From: Camellia lanceoleosa
Taxonomy: Eukaryota > Streptophyta > Magnoliopsida > Ericales > Theaceae
Direction: 5' to 3'
Assembly: GCA_025200525.1 (NCBI GenBank)
Contig: CM045763.1
Location: forward strand, 155,936,246-156,000,245
DNA length: 64,000 nt
Each line of letters begins with the position of its first letter. The first letter of the stretch is position 1. The notes beneath the pieces were generated by a model that worked only from the letters and a program-made list of their open reading frames with translations, was not told the origin of the DNA and did not search any database. Below, piece after piece: positions 32,104 to 44,692 of the stretch. Position numbers and translations under genes: made by a program.

Positions 32104-33582
32104 AATCTAGTATATCACCCTGTTGGTAAGATAGGGAAAGCTGCAATCATAGTCGTTGCATCATAATGCATTGTCATGCATCATTCTAAATACTGCATTG
32201 TCATGCATTTCAAAAACAAAAAGAAAACACAAAACAAAAACATACTGCATTGTCATGCGTTTCAAAAAAAAAAAAACTGCATGTGTCATGCATCATCATT
32301 GTAGTATAGTGCATATGTCATGCATTTTCTGTAAATATCCATTCCCATTGCATTGTAGTTGCATGCATCCACTGCATCATCCTCCATCCATGGCTTGTGC
32401 CTTTCCTTGTTGAGCTTGGTCTGGTATGTGCTCATACTTTTCACGTCAAAACACAGTTCTTCATGTGTACGCGCCTATTCCACGTTGGTATGTTGGTTTG
32501 AGGGTAGCGGCACCTTTTCTGTGCTAGACATGGCTTGTACGTGTACATGCCCTTCCTAGGCAAAACTTGGTTTGGCCTGCGTGCCATATCCATTGTATCC
32601 ATTTCTTCTGCATGCATCCACTGCATCCCCTTCCATTTATGGCTTGCGCCTTTCCTTGTTGAGCTTGGTCTGGTATGTGTCCATACTTTTCACGTCAAAA
32701 CACAGTTCTGCACGTGCATCGCGCCTACTCCACGCTGGTATGTTGGTTTGAGGTTGCGGCACCTGTTCTGTGTTAGACATGGTTTGTATGTGTGCATGCC
32801 TTTCCTAAGCGAGATACGGTTTGGCCCGCGCGCCATAATTGCATTTACATTGTGGTGTAATTATTGCATCCAGCATTAGGATCATTGTTCTTTCCTCAGC
32901 GGGTTGTCACCCCACTTATGTCAATCCACCCAATACTTGTCCTTGTGTCCGTCTACATCACTCATAGTTCAGACATCGTTCTATGGTAGACGGACTTGTT
33001 ACTTCCATCAACCTACTTGACATTTGTGCGGTTTCGAACCGCTCATGATTGAATCATGATTCAATTGCTTTGCATTTAGTTTGCATTGTTTCAATTGCAT
33101 TGCATTATCATTTGCATTGTTTATACTTAGCTTTGTATATATTGCATATCATCTTGCATTCATTTTGCATTGTCATGCATATTGCTAACAACATTGTACC
33201 TGTTAAGTTAGCTTTCTTTGCAGGCACGATATTGTATGTACGGCTCATTTGAGGTCGGTGCAACCGGACGAGCCGCACAGGTATTGTATCCTCCACGTGA
33301 GACGTTTTGAGAATTGCATAATTCTCTTACATCCTTTCTGCATTGTAGTGTAGATTGGCATATGCTAGCTTACAACTGTCGCATGTGTGCTTCATTACAG
33401 CTTTCTTTGCATGATCATAAGTTATGCTCGGCTTCTTGCATTGTCTTGCATTTTGCCCCTGCCTTCGGGCTCATACCTTGCTTGTCTTGCATGTTTGTCC
33501 AAGTCTTCGGCCTTGTCAAAAATGGGTCGTCTCTGGGCTTTGACATTCACTCCCGTCATTGTTATGACTTCCGAGTTCTTTC
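32104..33582. repeat. Copy B 3' internal region with a 248-bp tandem duplication
   Basis: After the E target duplication the B interior resumes. A segment starting ATGGCTTGTGCC at 32,391 is repeated from 32,639 (248-bp period). Copy C has three related units at 56,080-56,760. TGCATTGTCATGCA motifs are frequent at 32,155-32,350 and near 33,170. No gene is seen. Confidence 0.75.
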
Positions 33583-33591
33583 AAAGAGGGG
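33583..33591 (+). other. Polypurine tract of copy B
   Basis: AAAGAGGGG lies four bases before the 3' LTR. Copy C has AAAGAGGAG at the matching place, with the preceding GAGTTCTTTC/GAGTTCTGTC block also conserved. Confidence 0.8.
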
Positions 33592-33595
33592 CAAC

Positions 33596-36500
33596 TGTAG
33601 ACACCCCATTTTTGACCGTCCTCAAGACTTAGACGTCACCGCTTGAACACTCGGTGATTATCCATGTTCGTGTTCGTTTGGAGTTCCCGGAGTTCTCGGC
33701 TATGCACCTTGCCTCAGGACCTCCGAACTTGACCGTTTTGTGTCTGGTTTTGCACCAAACACTTGTGTTTTGCCTTGGAGGGGCAGGGAATGCCTTGTGA
33801 GGCATCCCCACACACCACCGGCAGTGGCTAGAGTCCACCGGCTGGTTGTTGTTGCCATCGGCACTATATTGTGCCGGTCGGCACTCTTTTGTGCCGGTCG
33901 TGATCAATTTTGTCAAAATGACAATTTTGCCGACCATCGTCAGCTTGCTTTATGAGATATTTTAAGGCAGCTGTCTTGCATTTGTTTCCCCTCCATACAC
34001 GTGTATGGAGGGATGGGCCTTTGATTGACTTAGCTTGTAAGCTTTGTTGTCTATAAGAGAAGGCTTCCTCCTCTTGGCTCATGGTTGGAAGAGTTAGACA
34101 TTTTTAGAGAGAATAGACAGAGAAGAAGCTCTGGTTCTAGGTTAGAAGTTTTGTATCTATCCTATCTCTCTTCTTCCCTCTTATTTGTACACTAGGTGTT
34201 TGTGACTTACTATTGCTCATCAACACCTAGTGTTTCACCTTCACTTGGCTACTGAGGTCCCAAGAGGCTATTCTTGCTGTTCTTGAATGGTTTGGAGCTC
34301 AAGGAAGCAACAACATCATCTTTGGTGAAGAAGGTCAACAAGGGTGAGAAACTTGCTTTATTTACCCCATTCTTGCATCCCTTTTTTACCTATCTTTAAG
34401 CTGTTTTCAAGCTTAGTGTTTAATACAAAAAAGTTTTGGTTTTTAGTCCTCTTGATAGTTTATTAAGGGTACTTTGTGCTTTGGGGAGGTTTGACCACCC
34501 TTAGGCCTTGAAAAGGCCTCATTTTGTGCTATTTTGTGAGAGCTCCGGGATTTTGGTGTTGGGGTCTCTTCACCACTGAAATCTTGAGGGATTTCAGTGG
34601 TGTAGATGATGCCTTAAATTCCTAAGAAGGAGGGGGTCACCCCCTCTCCTTGATGTCCTTGAAAAGGGCAAATTTTGCCTCTTGAGGGAGCATTGTGCTT
34701 GAGTGTGTGTTGAGCATGTATGGACTATTATTCATGCTTAGAATACCATGATTTAACATTGCTATGTGTTGGTTTTGGTCCCTTATGCATGCTTAGCATA
34801 GTTGCCATGTAATGCCTTGTATTACCTTAACATGCCTTAGGTTGTTAGCCCTAATTTGAGCATGCTTTAGGCTTAGATTTGTGAATGTTTTGTGCTTATT
34901 TTGACATGTTTTAGCTCTGTCCCTAGTCATTTGGGTTGATCTTGGCATGCATTATATAGCCCATTTGCATTTTAGGCTTGCTAGCCTTTGAGCATGCATG
35001 TGTAGCATGTGTGGCTTACTTCATTTTGGTGGTTTGGAATCATCTAGCATGTCATTTCAGTCCCTTTGGTGTGCTTGTATGCTTGCCTTAGTTGCCTCTT
35101 TGATGCTTTAAAAGCATGTATTGAATGCTCCATGTTTTGGTCATTGTGCATGCCTTTGGTTTCAAGCCTCTTAGATGCCATCTAAGTGGCCTTTTGGCTT
35201 TGTTTTAACATGCTAAAAACCTATTTTTAGTTGTTTAATGCATGCCATAATTATCTTGCATAAGTATAGTTCAATGCCTCATTGACTTGCTTTAAGTCTT
35301 GGATCATTTGCATGCTTTGTTTGACCTATCTTGAGTTGGTTTAGCATCGCACTTTGACATGATTTTAGAGCTCATGTTGCATGCTAATCATCCGTGTTAT
35401 CTTCCCTTCAAGTGTGCTTGAGAGTGGTTTGTTTAATGCCTAAGTTGTATGCCTTAACATGTGTACATGTGCATGTGTGTTTAGCCCTCATACTTAGCAT
35501 TTTGGCTACTGATTTTGGGCCCATTTGGGATGGCCGAAGTTATGTTTAAGTCCACCCCATTGTTTCGTTTACATGCTTGTCTTGTAGGTGTGTTTGCATA
35601 TTAACATCCTTACATTACATTGTCCATGTTGCATGCTAGCCAACATGCTTAGGATTTCATTGCACTCACATGCATGCTAGGCCTCTTGAGATAAACATGA
35701 TAGAGGTTTGGCACCCTTGTTTGTTTATATGGTTTGCATGCATTTTAAATTGAAAGTGCACATTTGGTTCCTTGGGCCATCACGCATGGGAATGCGTGAT
35801 TGGTGGCCCGATAATCGAGGCACATGCCCCTTTGAGTCATAAATATGATAAGGGGCATGATTAGTGCATACATTGTTGGAATTACATTGCCATGCAAGTT
35901 TTTGCCCTCTGCTGCTGTGAGTTGCAGGTTCTGCAGACATTCAGTGCCGGCCGACAGTATTTAGTGCCGACCGGCAGTCTATTGATAGCCGATGAGTTCA
36001 TTTTGTGCCGGTGACCACATATAGCAGCCGGTGGATATTCTGTTCAGCCGGTGGTGATCTCCAGCATCCAAGAAAGTAGTTCTGAGACTTTGGCAGTCTT
36101 CTGAGGTGCAAAGCAGGGAAAACAGAGGCAAGCTAGGCATGGCAGTGCAATTCCGAGCGGAATCCGAGCGCAGCGAGCAGCCCCGCCCGAGGCGGTTTTT
36201 ATCGTTTTCCTTTGATTAATTAATTTGTTAATTTAATTAATTTGTAATATTTAATTAGCTTGCGTAGTTAATTATTTGTATTATTCTTTTGGTCCCTCCG
36301 AGCGAGGGCGAATCTGTAATAAGTGTGGCTGAGTGGTGTGTATGTCTTCCAACCCCCACTTCTTTCTTCCCTTTTATTTACCTGCTTATGATGGTAGATT
36401 AGGGCATATTTATTTTAGCATACCTTATGCTATGCATGCGTGCATCCATGCATTTGTTGATATGCATCGGGCTCGGTACATCATACAAACTGCATTGTAT

Positions 36501-37333
36501 TTTCAATTTCCAAATTGAATACTTGTTATCTGTAGCATTTCACATGCCATGCTTAGGATAACCGAGCCTGTCTAGATCACATTCTGCATGCGATGCATTA
36601 GTCACTCTAACATGAACTAGGACACGCATTTTTTGCTAACTAGTTTTTGTTTTGGCATGGAGTACGATGTAAGTATTTACGCTTTAGCATATCGCATGCG
36701 TGTGAATGTTAACATGACAGTATGCTTACCATGCGGCTAAGTGCTTATGTGAGATAAACTGTTTGAATGCCTGTGGTGGAGGTTGGGTTGCTTGAGTTGG
36801 AAAACTTATTGAAATCCGTATTTTAGCCTACTTGCGAGTAGCAACTTCAAAATGTTTTCCAAACAAACGGATATGCAATGTTTATTTCCAAATTAGGCAA
36901 CCTGGTCTATACTTGTTTGCTGTGCGCATAACATAGTAATTCTAGGCTAATAACCGGAATAAGAGCATGTAATGTTTTCAAAATCAGATATCACGGTTAG
37001 TAGAGGCCGGTCTTCGGACCGGGCGAAAGGGGGTGCTCATAGCTGACCTTCCCCGATCGTACCCAAGCTCCCGAGCCAAGACAACTTTGGTAATGACGGA
37101 CACGTGGCCTTCGGCACCGAGTCAGGGTTTCCTAAATTTCCCATTTTAAAATATTTAGGTGGCGACTCTGTAATCTGGCAAAGCAGTCCATGTTTGGCAC
37201 TACTTTTCAAAAAATCCATTTTTCTTCAAAATGATTTGCCAGAGTTGGACTCTTTGGTTTAGATTTAGAACTGCAACACACAAAAAAAAAAGAGTCCGAA
37301 CTGTAGCATAGAGGCCCACGGGCGCTGTCTACA
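33596..37333 (+). repeat. 3' LTR of copy B (3,738 bp)
   Basis: Near-identical partner of 8,295-12,033, followed directly by GAGGG. It has two clean CGGCAC-N6-GTGCCG dyads from 33,859 and the CACGTG palindrome at 33,990-34,011. Confidence 0.93.
33990..34011. promoter_or_regulatory. CACGTG palindrome, B 3' LTR
   Basis: Same 22-bp perfect palindrome as in the 5' LTR, again followed by TATAAGAG. Confidence 0.7.
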
Positions 37334-38193
37334 GAGGGCTGCCTCGAAATGGGCCACACAGGCGTTTCATTGTACTGAACGTTTTGAACGGATTCAGTTT
37401 GCAACAGATGAATTGAAACTTGAAACCGAGAGCGATCCTGGGCTGCACAATCTCAAGAGCGGTTCCACACCGGTCTTTGCAAGACTGCGCAAGACATGTT
37501 GTTTTTGAAAGTTTTTAAGAAAGTGACAAATCATTCGTGTTGAAGATAGTGTGGAACCAGTTTGGATTAGGCCAGGGTCCTTCTCAGTACTCACGCCGAC
37601 AAGCATGATTTCATTCATTAAAAGCTTAGCAGGCCTCTCTTCCTCTCAAAATGATCAAAATTTTACAAAACTCGAGGAATTACTTCCTCTTCGTTTTCAT
37701 CACCACAGTGTTCGAAAAAGGGGTTTTATGAAAAACTTAGGTCATCATAACGATGTTCAAGGCACAAGGGAGTAGGCGAAAAGCACTGTCATTCCATTCA
37801 CATCTTCCGGCACGGCTAACTCAAATAGCAACAAATACGGCACATGATAGCCGCAACTGTTTCATTCAGATTTGCTAGTATAACCGGCTCCTCGGCAGCA
37901 AACAGGCTTAAAAAACAAAAGCAACTAATTACGAGACAAAACGGTGTTTGAGGCAACAACCCCGAAATCACCTGGTATACTATACAAGAGGGACTGACTC
38001 ATTACAAAAAGACAGACCTATAAGCAAAAGACTGACTCCATACAAAGAGACAGAATCAAAACAAAACAAAAGACTGACTCAACACCCAAGTCAGGATTTA
38101 CAAAACTAGCATTGGTAGGTGCTCAAAAATGCGTGCCAAACGCCACATCCAAAAAAGGTACCAGACACTGCCCGCAGGCGGTTCACCTTCTGA

Positions 38194-39192
38194 TTACATA
38201 CTTGCAGTATCTGTATCCTCAAAATCCAACAACTGAGTGGTGACGGACTTTGCTGAGGTGGGGGGAAGGATAACCTCGTTATCAATCAAATCTTGCACCT
38301 CGTGGCGGAGGCGGAAGCAATTATCAGTGGCATGGCCAGTCTGTTGGTGGTACGCACAGTACAAGGAAGCATCATGCGTGGCGGAGAGATTCTTCGGGAG
38401 GGGCCGAGGCTCCAAGGGTTTAAGGTGTCCCCTCTCGGCAAGGATTTGAAGTGCCTTGGACAATGGCATGTAGAGAGCATGGAAGACCCTGCGCCCTCGG
38501 GGCAGGTACTTTGGAGTCTGAGCACTCTTGCTAGATGCTCTAGCGAACGGATCGGCGGGTGCGGCCTTGGGTTTCTGATCCTTTCCGGATGCAAGGCTGG
38601 GAGCGGGAAGAACTGTCTTGGCATGACGGGGCCTATCCTGATTCTCTGATTGATTGGGATTGCCCTCAGGCGGAGTGGGGAAAGCATCCTCCACAGCTTT
38701 TGACATAACTGCGGATATCTGTTGCTTGTTCATCCCTCCGGCTTTCAAAGCCTCTACTGCCCACAGCAGTTGTTCGATGGGGTCGGCATCTGTCTTCACC
38801 TTGCCTTTATCTCTGGCCTCGGCCTGATCTAGAGTTTGGTTTGCTGCGTCGTTACCATAGCTGGAGGTCATCTCCGGTTGGTTGAGTTCAATTACAATTC
38901 CTCCTAGTAGCGGGGGCTCCTGGGGTATGAAGCCTCCGGCATATGGTGTGGCTGGTGGCGAAATAGACATTCCATAGGCGAGATCCGCCACAGATCTTTG
39001 AAGATCACCTATCATTCCCATTAATTCAAATGTAGTAGGCTCGCGAGCCTGATATAGTTGAGGGGTCCAAATTGGATGTGCGGCAGGCGACCTGGGTGGG
39101 TGCGGCATGTCAACAATAGCTTCATCATGTGGGGTGATTCCTTGACTCAACACGGCCGTCATGACCACGATCTCTTCTGAATTCTACGTCAT
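38194..39192 (-). CDS. Shortened gag of copy A (nearly intact)
   Basis: The start expected from copy C is the ATG at 39,192, but its third codon is TAG (CAG in B and C). An open frame then runs from the next ATG at 39,162 to the stop at 38,194, 322 residues. It has an acidic N-terminal part, a PPRSPAAHPIW...L motif, a linker with PKYLPRGRRVFHALYMPLSKAL, and a zinc knuckle of C-x2-H-x4-H-x4-C form near residues 270-283 followed by LRHEVQDLI. Full Tat-type gag proteins carry a large central retrotransposon-gag domain between the linker and N-terminal part; none is present, so this is an internally deleted gag. Whether it still binds RNA or co-assembles with an intact gag is unknown. Confidence 0.78.
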
Positions 39193-39894
39193 GTTCAGTC
39201 TTGCCTCAGCAAGGAGAAGACACTAGCTGTTCTGGATCGACCCTCTGAACCTCTGAACTGAAACGGAAAACAAGCAGTATTTCAGCCCCAAACAGATCAA
39301 ACACGGGTGTAGTCGAACAACTGCACTCTACTACTGAACACTGTTCCCCAGAATCACTGTTCAAAACTGAACTGATACCCGCAGACATAACTGACTCTCA
39401 ACAACACTGATACTGGTGCCCTCAGGCCTGATACCCAATCTTGCAAACTGATATGTGTGTTCCTGTAGAGATACACTCTAAAAGCACATAGCAGGTAAAG
39501 GAGAGCCAAAACACCCCTATGTTGGGGTAGGGTTTCCCTGTCCTATTTTTGTCAGGAGCTAGGGTTTCACTACGCACATAGCGGTTTCAAACAACCTATA
39601 TCGGGTAAGCAACCTGTCCTAGTTTGGAATGGTCACTATGGATCCGAATATGCACTAGGTCGAATGGTCAAAAAGGGTGCCTCAGTAAAACCGGGGTTTG
39701 TGTTCCCATACTGGCAGAGCCCGCAACCGGTCAGCCTTACGGACATGCCTTGACAAGACAAGCCTCTGGCAAACCGCTCAGGAATAGCAGATGGCTAACA
39801 CAGTGTCCTAGGCGCACCAATGCACATGCAATGCAAAGAAACACATAAGTGTAGTCAAAACAGGATATCATGAGTTCGAGTCAAGCTCTCTAAA

Positions 39895-39913
39895 ACTCCC
39901 AATGAGTCGCCAG
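39895..39913 (-). other. Primer binding site of copy A
   Basis: On the minus strand TGGCGACTCATTGGGAG follows the LTR end after a short spacer. It matches the copy C site with a few substitutions. Confidence 0.65.
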
Positions 39914-39916
39914 AAC

Positions 39917-42900
39917 TGCTAGTGCCAGTGGGCCTCACTCTATGCTACGCTGACTCCTTTTGTGTTATGTTGGTTCTGAATCTTTAACCAAAGAGTCCAA
40001 CTCTGGAAAATCATTTTGAAGAAAAAAAATTTTTGAAAAAGTAGTGCCAAACATGGATCATGCTTTGCGGACAGAGTCGCCACCTAAATATTTTAAAATG
40101 GGAAATTTAGGAAATCATGACTCGGTGCCAAAGGCCACATGTCCGTCATCACCAAAGTGGTCTTGGCTCGGGAGCTTGGGTACGATCGGGGAAGGTCAGC
40201 TATGAGCACCCCCTTTCGCCCGGTCCAAAGACCGGCCTCTACTAACCGTGATATCCGATTTTGAAAACATTACATGCTCTTATTCCAATTATTAGCCTAG
40301 AATTACTATGTTATGCGCGCAGCAAACAAGTATAGACTAGATTGCTTAATTTGGAAATAAACATTGCATATCCGTTCGTTTTGAAAACAGTTTGAAATTG
40401 CTACTCGCAAGTAGGCTAAAATACGGATTTCAACGAGTTATTCCAACTCAAGCAATCCAACCACCACCCACAGGCACTCAAACAGTTTATCTCATATAAG
40501 CACTTAGCCGCATGGTAAGCATACTGTCATGGCAACATTCACACGCATGTGGTATGCTAAAGCGTAAAATACTTACATCGTACTCCGTGCCAAAACAAGA
40601 AACTAGTTAGCAGACATGCATGTCCCTAGGTCATGTTAAGTGGTTAATGCAACACAGGCAATGATGCAATTTAGAGTAGGCTCGGCTAACCCTAAAGATG
40701 CCATGTGGAATGCACTTTATCCGACGTACGTATTCAATTTAGAATTGAAAATACAATACAGTTTGTATGATGTACCGAGCCCGATGCATGTCAACAAATG
40801 CATGGATGCACGCATGCATAGCATAAGGTATGCTAAAGTAAACGTGCCCTAATACTAACCATTAAAAGCGGGTAACTAAAAGGGAAGAAAGAAGTGGGGG
40901 TTGGGAGACATGCACACACCCACGCACACTTATTAGAGATTTGCCCTCGCTCGGAGGGACCAAAAGAATAATACAAATTAATTAACTACGCAAGCTAATT
41001 AAATATTACAAATTAATTAAATTAACGAAATAATTAATCTAAGAAAAACAGTAAACCGCCTCGGGGCGAGGGATCAATGCACGCTCGGATTCGCTTTCGA
41101 AATCGCCATGCCTAGCTTGCCTCTGTTTTCCCTGCTTTATTCCTCTGAAAATTGCCAAAGTCTCTGGAGTGCCTCCCAGGACACTGAGGGACATCATCGG
41201 CTGAGTAGGACTTCCACCGGCATCAGAATGAGGTCACCGGCACAAGATTTGTCCATCGGCCATAAATAGACTGCCGATCGGCACTAAACACTGCCGGCCG
41301 GCACTGAATGTCTGCAGAACCTACAACTCACAGCAGCAGAGGGCAAAAACTTGCATGGCAATGTAATTCCAACAATGTGTGCACTAATCATGCCCCTTAT
41401 CATATTTGTGACTCAAAGGGGCATGTGCCTCGATTCTCGGGCCACCAATCACGCATTCCCATGCATGATGGCCCAAAGAATCAAGTTGTGCACTTTCAAT
41501 TTCAAATGCATGCAAACCAAACAAACATAAAAGGGTGCCAAACCTCCATCATGCTCATCTCAAGAGGCCAAGCATGTGCATTGATGTAATGCAATTCTAA
41601 ACATGTTAGCTAGCATGCAACATGGATGATGTAATGTAAGGATGTTAATATGCAAACACACCTACAAGGCAAACATGTAAACCAAACAATGGGGTGGACT
41701 TAAACATGACTTAGGCCATCCCAAATGGGCCCAAAATCAGTAGCCAAAATGCTAAGTATGAGGGCTAAACACACATGCACATGTACACATGTTAAGGCAT
41801 ACAACTTAGGCATTAAACAAACCACTCTCAAGCACACTTGAAAGGAGGTAACATGGATGATTAGCATGCAACATGAGCTCTAAAATCATGTCAAAGTATG
41901 ATGCTAAACCAACTCAAGATAGGCCAAACAAAGCATGCAAATGGTCCAAGACTTAAAGCAAGTCAATGAGGCATTGAACTATACTTATGCAAGACAATTA
42001 TGGCATGCATTAAACAACTAAAAACAAGTTTTTAGCATGTTAAAACAAAGCCAAAAGGCTACTTAGATGGCATCTAAGAGGCTTGAAGCCAAAGGCATGC
42101 ACAATGACCAAAACATGGAGCATTCAATACATGCTTTTAAAGCATTAAAGAGGCAACTAAGGCAAGCATACAAGCACACCAAAGGGACTGAAATGACATG
42201 CTAGATGGTTCCAAACCATCAAAATGAAGTAAGCCACACATGCTACACATGCATGCTCAAAGGCTAGCAAGCCTAAAATGCAAAGGGGCTATATAATGCA
42301 TGCCAGGATCAACCCAAATGACTATGGACAGAGCTAAAACATGTCAAAATAAGCACAAAACATTCATAAATCTAAGCCTAAAGCATGCTCAAATTAGGGC
42401 TAACAACCTAAGGCATGTTAAGGCAATACAAGGCATTACATGGCAACTATGCTAAGCATGCATAAGGGACCAAAACCAACACATAGCAATGTTAAATCAT
42501 GATATCCTAAGCATGAATAATAGTCCATACGTGCTCAACACACACTCAAGCACAATGCTCCCTCAAGAGGCAAAACTTGCCCTTTTCAAGGACATCAAGG
42601 AGAGGGGGTGACCCCCTCCTTCTTAGGACTTTAAGGCATCATCTTCACTACTGAAATCCCTCAAGATTTTTGTGGTGAAGAGACCCAAACACCAAAATCC
42701 CGGATCTCAACAAAATGGCACAAAATGAGGCCTTTTCAAGGCCTAAGGGTGGTCAAACCTCCCCAAAGTACAAAACACCCTTAATAGACAATAAAGAGGG
42801 CTTAAAAACAGAACTTTTTTGTATTAAACACTAAGCTTAAAAACAGCTTTAAGACAGGTAAAAATAACATGCAAAAATGGGAAATAAAAGGCTAGTTTTG

Positions 42901-43636
42901 TTACCCTTGTAGACCTCTTCACAAATGTTGATGTTGTTGCTTCCTTGAGCTCCAAACCAGTCAAGAACAGCAAGAATAACCTCTTGGGACCTCAGTAGCC
43001 AAGGGAAGGTGAAACACTAGGTGTTGATGAGCAATAGTAAGTCACAAACACCTAGTGTACAAACAAGAGAGAAAAAGAGAGATAGGATAGATATAGAACT
43101 CAAACCCTAAAACCAGAGCTTCTCTGAGGTCTTTTCTCTCTAAAATGTCTAACTCCTCCAACCCTAAGCCAAGAGAAGAGAGCCTTCTCTTATAGGCAAC
43201 AAAGCTTACAAACTAAGCAAAACAAAGGCTCATCCCTCCATACACGTGTATGGAGGGGAAACAAATGCTATACAGCTGCTTCAAAATATCTCAAAAAGCA
43301 ACTGAACAGTAGTCGGCAGGGCAAAATTGTCATTTTGACAAAATTGACTGCCGACCGGCACAAAAGAGTGCCGATGGCAACACCAACCAGCCGGTGGCCT
43401 CTAGCCACTGCCGGTGGTGTGTGGGGATGCCTCACAAGGCATTCCTTGCCCCTCCAAGGCAGAGCACAAGTGTTTGGTGCAAAACCAGACACAAAACTGT
43501 CAAGTTCGGAGGTCCTGAGGCAAGGCGCGTAGCCGTGGACTCCGGGAACTCCAAACGAACACGAACATGGATAATCACCGGGTGTTCAAGCGGTGACGTC
43601 CAGGTCTTGAGGACGGTCAAAAATGGGGTGTCTACA
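39917..43636 (-). repeat. 5' LTR of copy A (about 3,720 bp)
   Basis: Homologous to both B LTRs in reverse. The outer end reads TGTAGACACC at 43,636; the inner end is degraded (CTAGCA instead of TCTACA). The CACGTG palindrome is at 43,235-43,256. The 5-bp duplication cannot be checked because the other end is outside the window. Confidence 0.9.
43235..43256. promoter_or_regulatory. CACGTG palindrome, A 5' LTR
   Basis: Identical 22-bp perfect palindrome, while surrounding bases differ from B at many positions. Confidence 0.7.
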
Positions 43637-43639
43637 CAG

Positions 43640-44115
43640 TGATATCCACGAAGGGCGCTCCGAATCCGGAGGCTTAATTGGCCCTATGGTGTCATGTACC
43701 AAGGGGGCTCTGAATCCGGAGACTTAATCAGCCCTAAGGTGTCATGCACCAAAGGGGGCTCCGAATTCTGAGACTTAATCTGGCCAATCATGATATCCAC
43801 GAAGGGCGCTCCGAATCCAAAGGCTTAATCGGCCCTATGGTGTCATGCACCAAAGGGGGCTCCGAATCCGGAGACTTAATGTGGCCAATCGTAATATCCA
43901 CGAAGGGTGCTCCGAATTCGGAGGCTTAATCGGACCTATGGTGTCATGCACCAAAGGGGGCTCCGAATCCGGAGACTTAGTGTGGCCAATCGTGATATCC
44001 ACGAATGGCGCTATGAATCCGGAGGCTTAATCACCCCTATGGTGTCATACACCAAAGGGGGCTCCGAATCCGGAGACTTAATCGGCCCTAAGGTGTCATG
44101 CACCAAAGGGGGCAC
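43640..44115. repeat. 101-bp minisatellite
   Basis: About four and a half units, with the phrase ATGCACCAAAGGGGGCTCC at 43,744, 43,845 and 43,946. Each unit is two ~50-bp halves that share the dyad CTCCGAATCCGGAG. Copy A is inserted at its left edge. Open frames across it are repeat artefacts. Confidence 0.88.
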
Positions 44116-44132
44116 AAAGAGGTGTTCGAAAA

Positions 44133-44358
44133 GGGATTTATTTATCTTCTTACTTAGCATGACGACAAGTAGCACAAAGAAGACACTGATAGACAAAACT
44201 CTAGGATTGAAATTTTGGCATCGCACAAAGAGGTGTTTGATAATTTCAGACCCCAATGCTCTCACAGCTAGTTTCACTGTGTACTTAATGAAAACTTCCT
44301 TCGCAGAACTGGCTTGGGCTTCCAAGTTGAAGGGGGAGAATACGCTGGCCTATATATA
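44133..44358. repeat. Unidentified ~220-bp direct repeat, copy 1
   Basis: About 90% similar by eye to 45,966-46,193. A minus-strand frame of ~65 residues (AKEVFIKY.VK...RALGSEII) is open in both copies. I do not recognise the protein. It is followed by local AT-rich repeats up to 44,690 built from TTTGATTTTGTTTTTCCA and GGCCTATATATA. Confidence 0.6.
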
Positions 44359-44692
44359 GATGAATTACTAGAAGTTGTTGAAGGGGGAGAATACACTGGC
44401 CTATATATAAAAGAATTACTACTTTATTATTACTTTCCCATTTGATTTTGTTTTTCCAGTGTTATTCCAGTGTTACTACTTTCCCATTTGATTATGTTTT
44501 TCCAGTGGCCACTATATAGACGAATTAGTAGAAGTTGTTGAAGGGGTAGAATACACTAGCCTATATATAGACTAATTACTACTTTCCCATTTGATTTTGT
44601 TTTTCCAATGTTACAACCTTCTCGTTTACCACTTTCCATTTGATTTTGTTTTTCCAATTGTTTTTGTTTTTTCAGTGTTACTACTTTCTTGT

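Larger units (their letters stand above)
8295..37333 (+). mobile_element. Complete family-1 LTR retrotransposon copy B (29.0 kb; about 20.2 kb without element E)
   Basis: The element starts TGTAGACACC and ends TGTCTACA. It has two ~3.74-kb LTRs, a primer site at the 5' end, a gag remnant, an antisense PMD pseudogene, an 80-bp tandem array, a polypurine tract (AAAGAGGGG, 33,583-33,591) and a GAGGG target duplication. There is no protease, reverse transcriptase, RNase H or integrase, so it must depend on another element. Primer site and zinc-knuckle type suggest the Tat/Ogre branch of Ty3/gypsy. Element E (23,267-32,098) and a CACTA element (18,601-19,614) inserted into it later. Confidence 0.92.
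37334..43636 (-). mobile_element. Family-1 copy A, proximal part (5' LTR, primer site, gag)
   Basis: Starting at GAGGG, this continues the interrupted copy A. On the minus strand it runs from the 5' LTR (43,636-39,917) through primer site, gag and the post-gag region to the B insertion point. It is collinear with 12,034-14,580 of copy B. Confidence 0.9.

Noticed and set aside
32535..33646. Small ORFs in the 3' interior of copy B
   Set aside because: They span the 248-bp duplication and are not conserved in frame with copy C.
44011..44325. LINE reverse transcriptase fragment (AKEVFIKY.VK)
   Set aside because: Only a few residues resemble the LINE motif, and flanking residues do not fit; left as an unidentified repeat.
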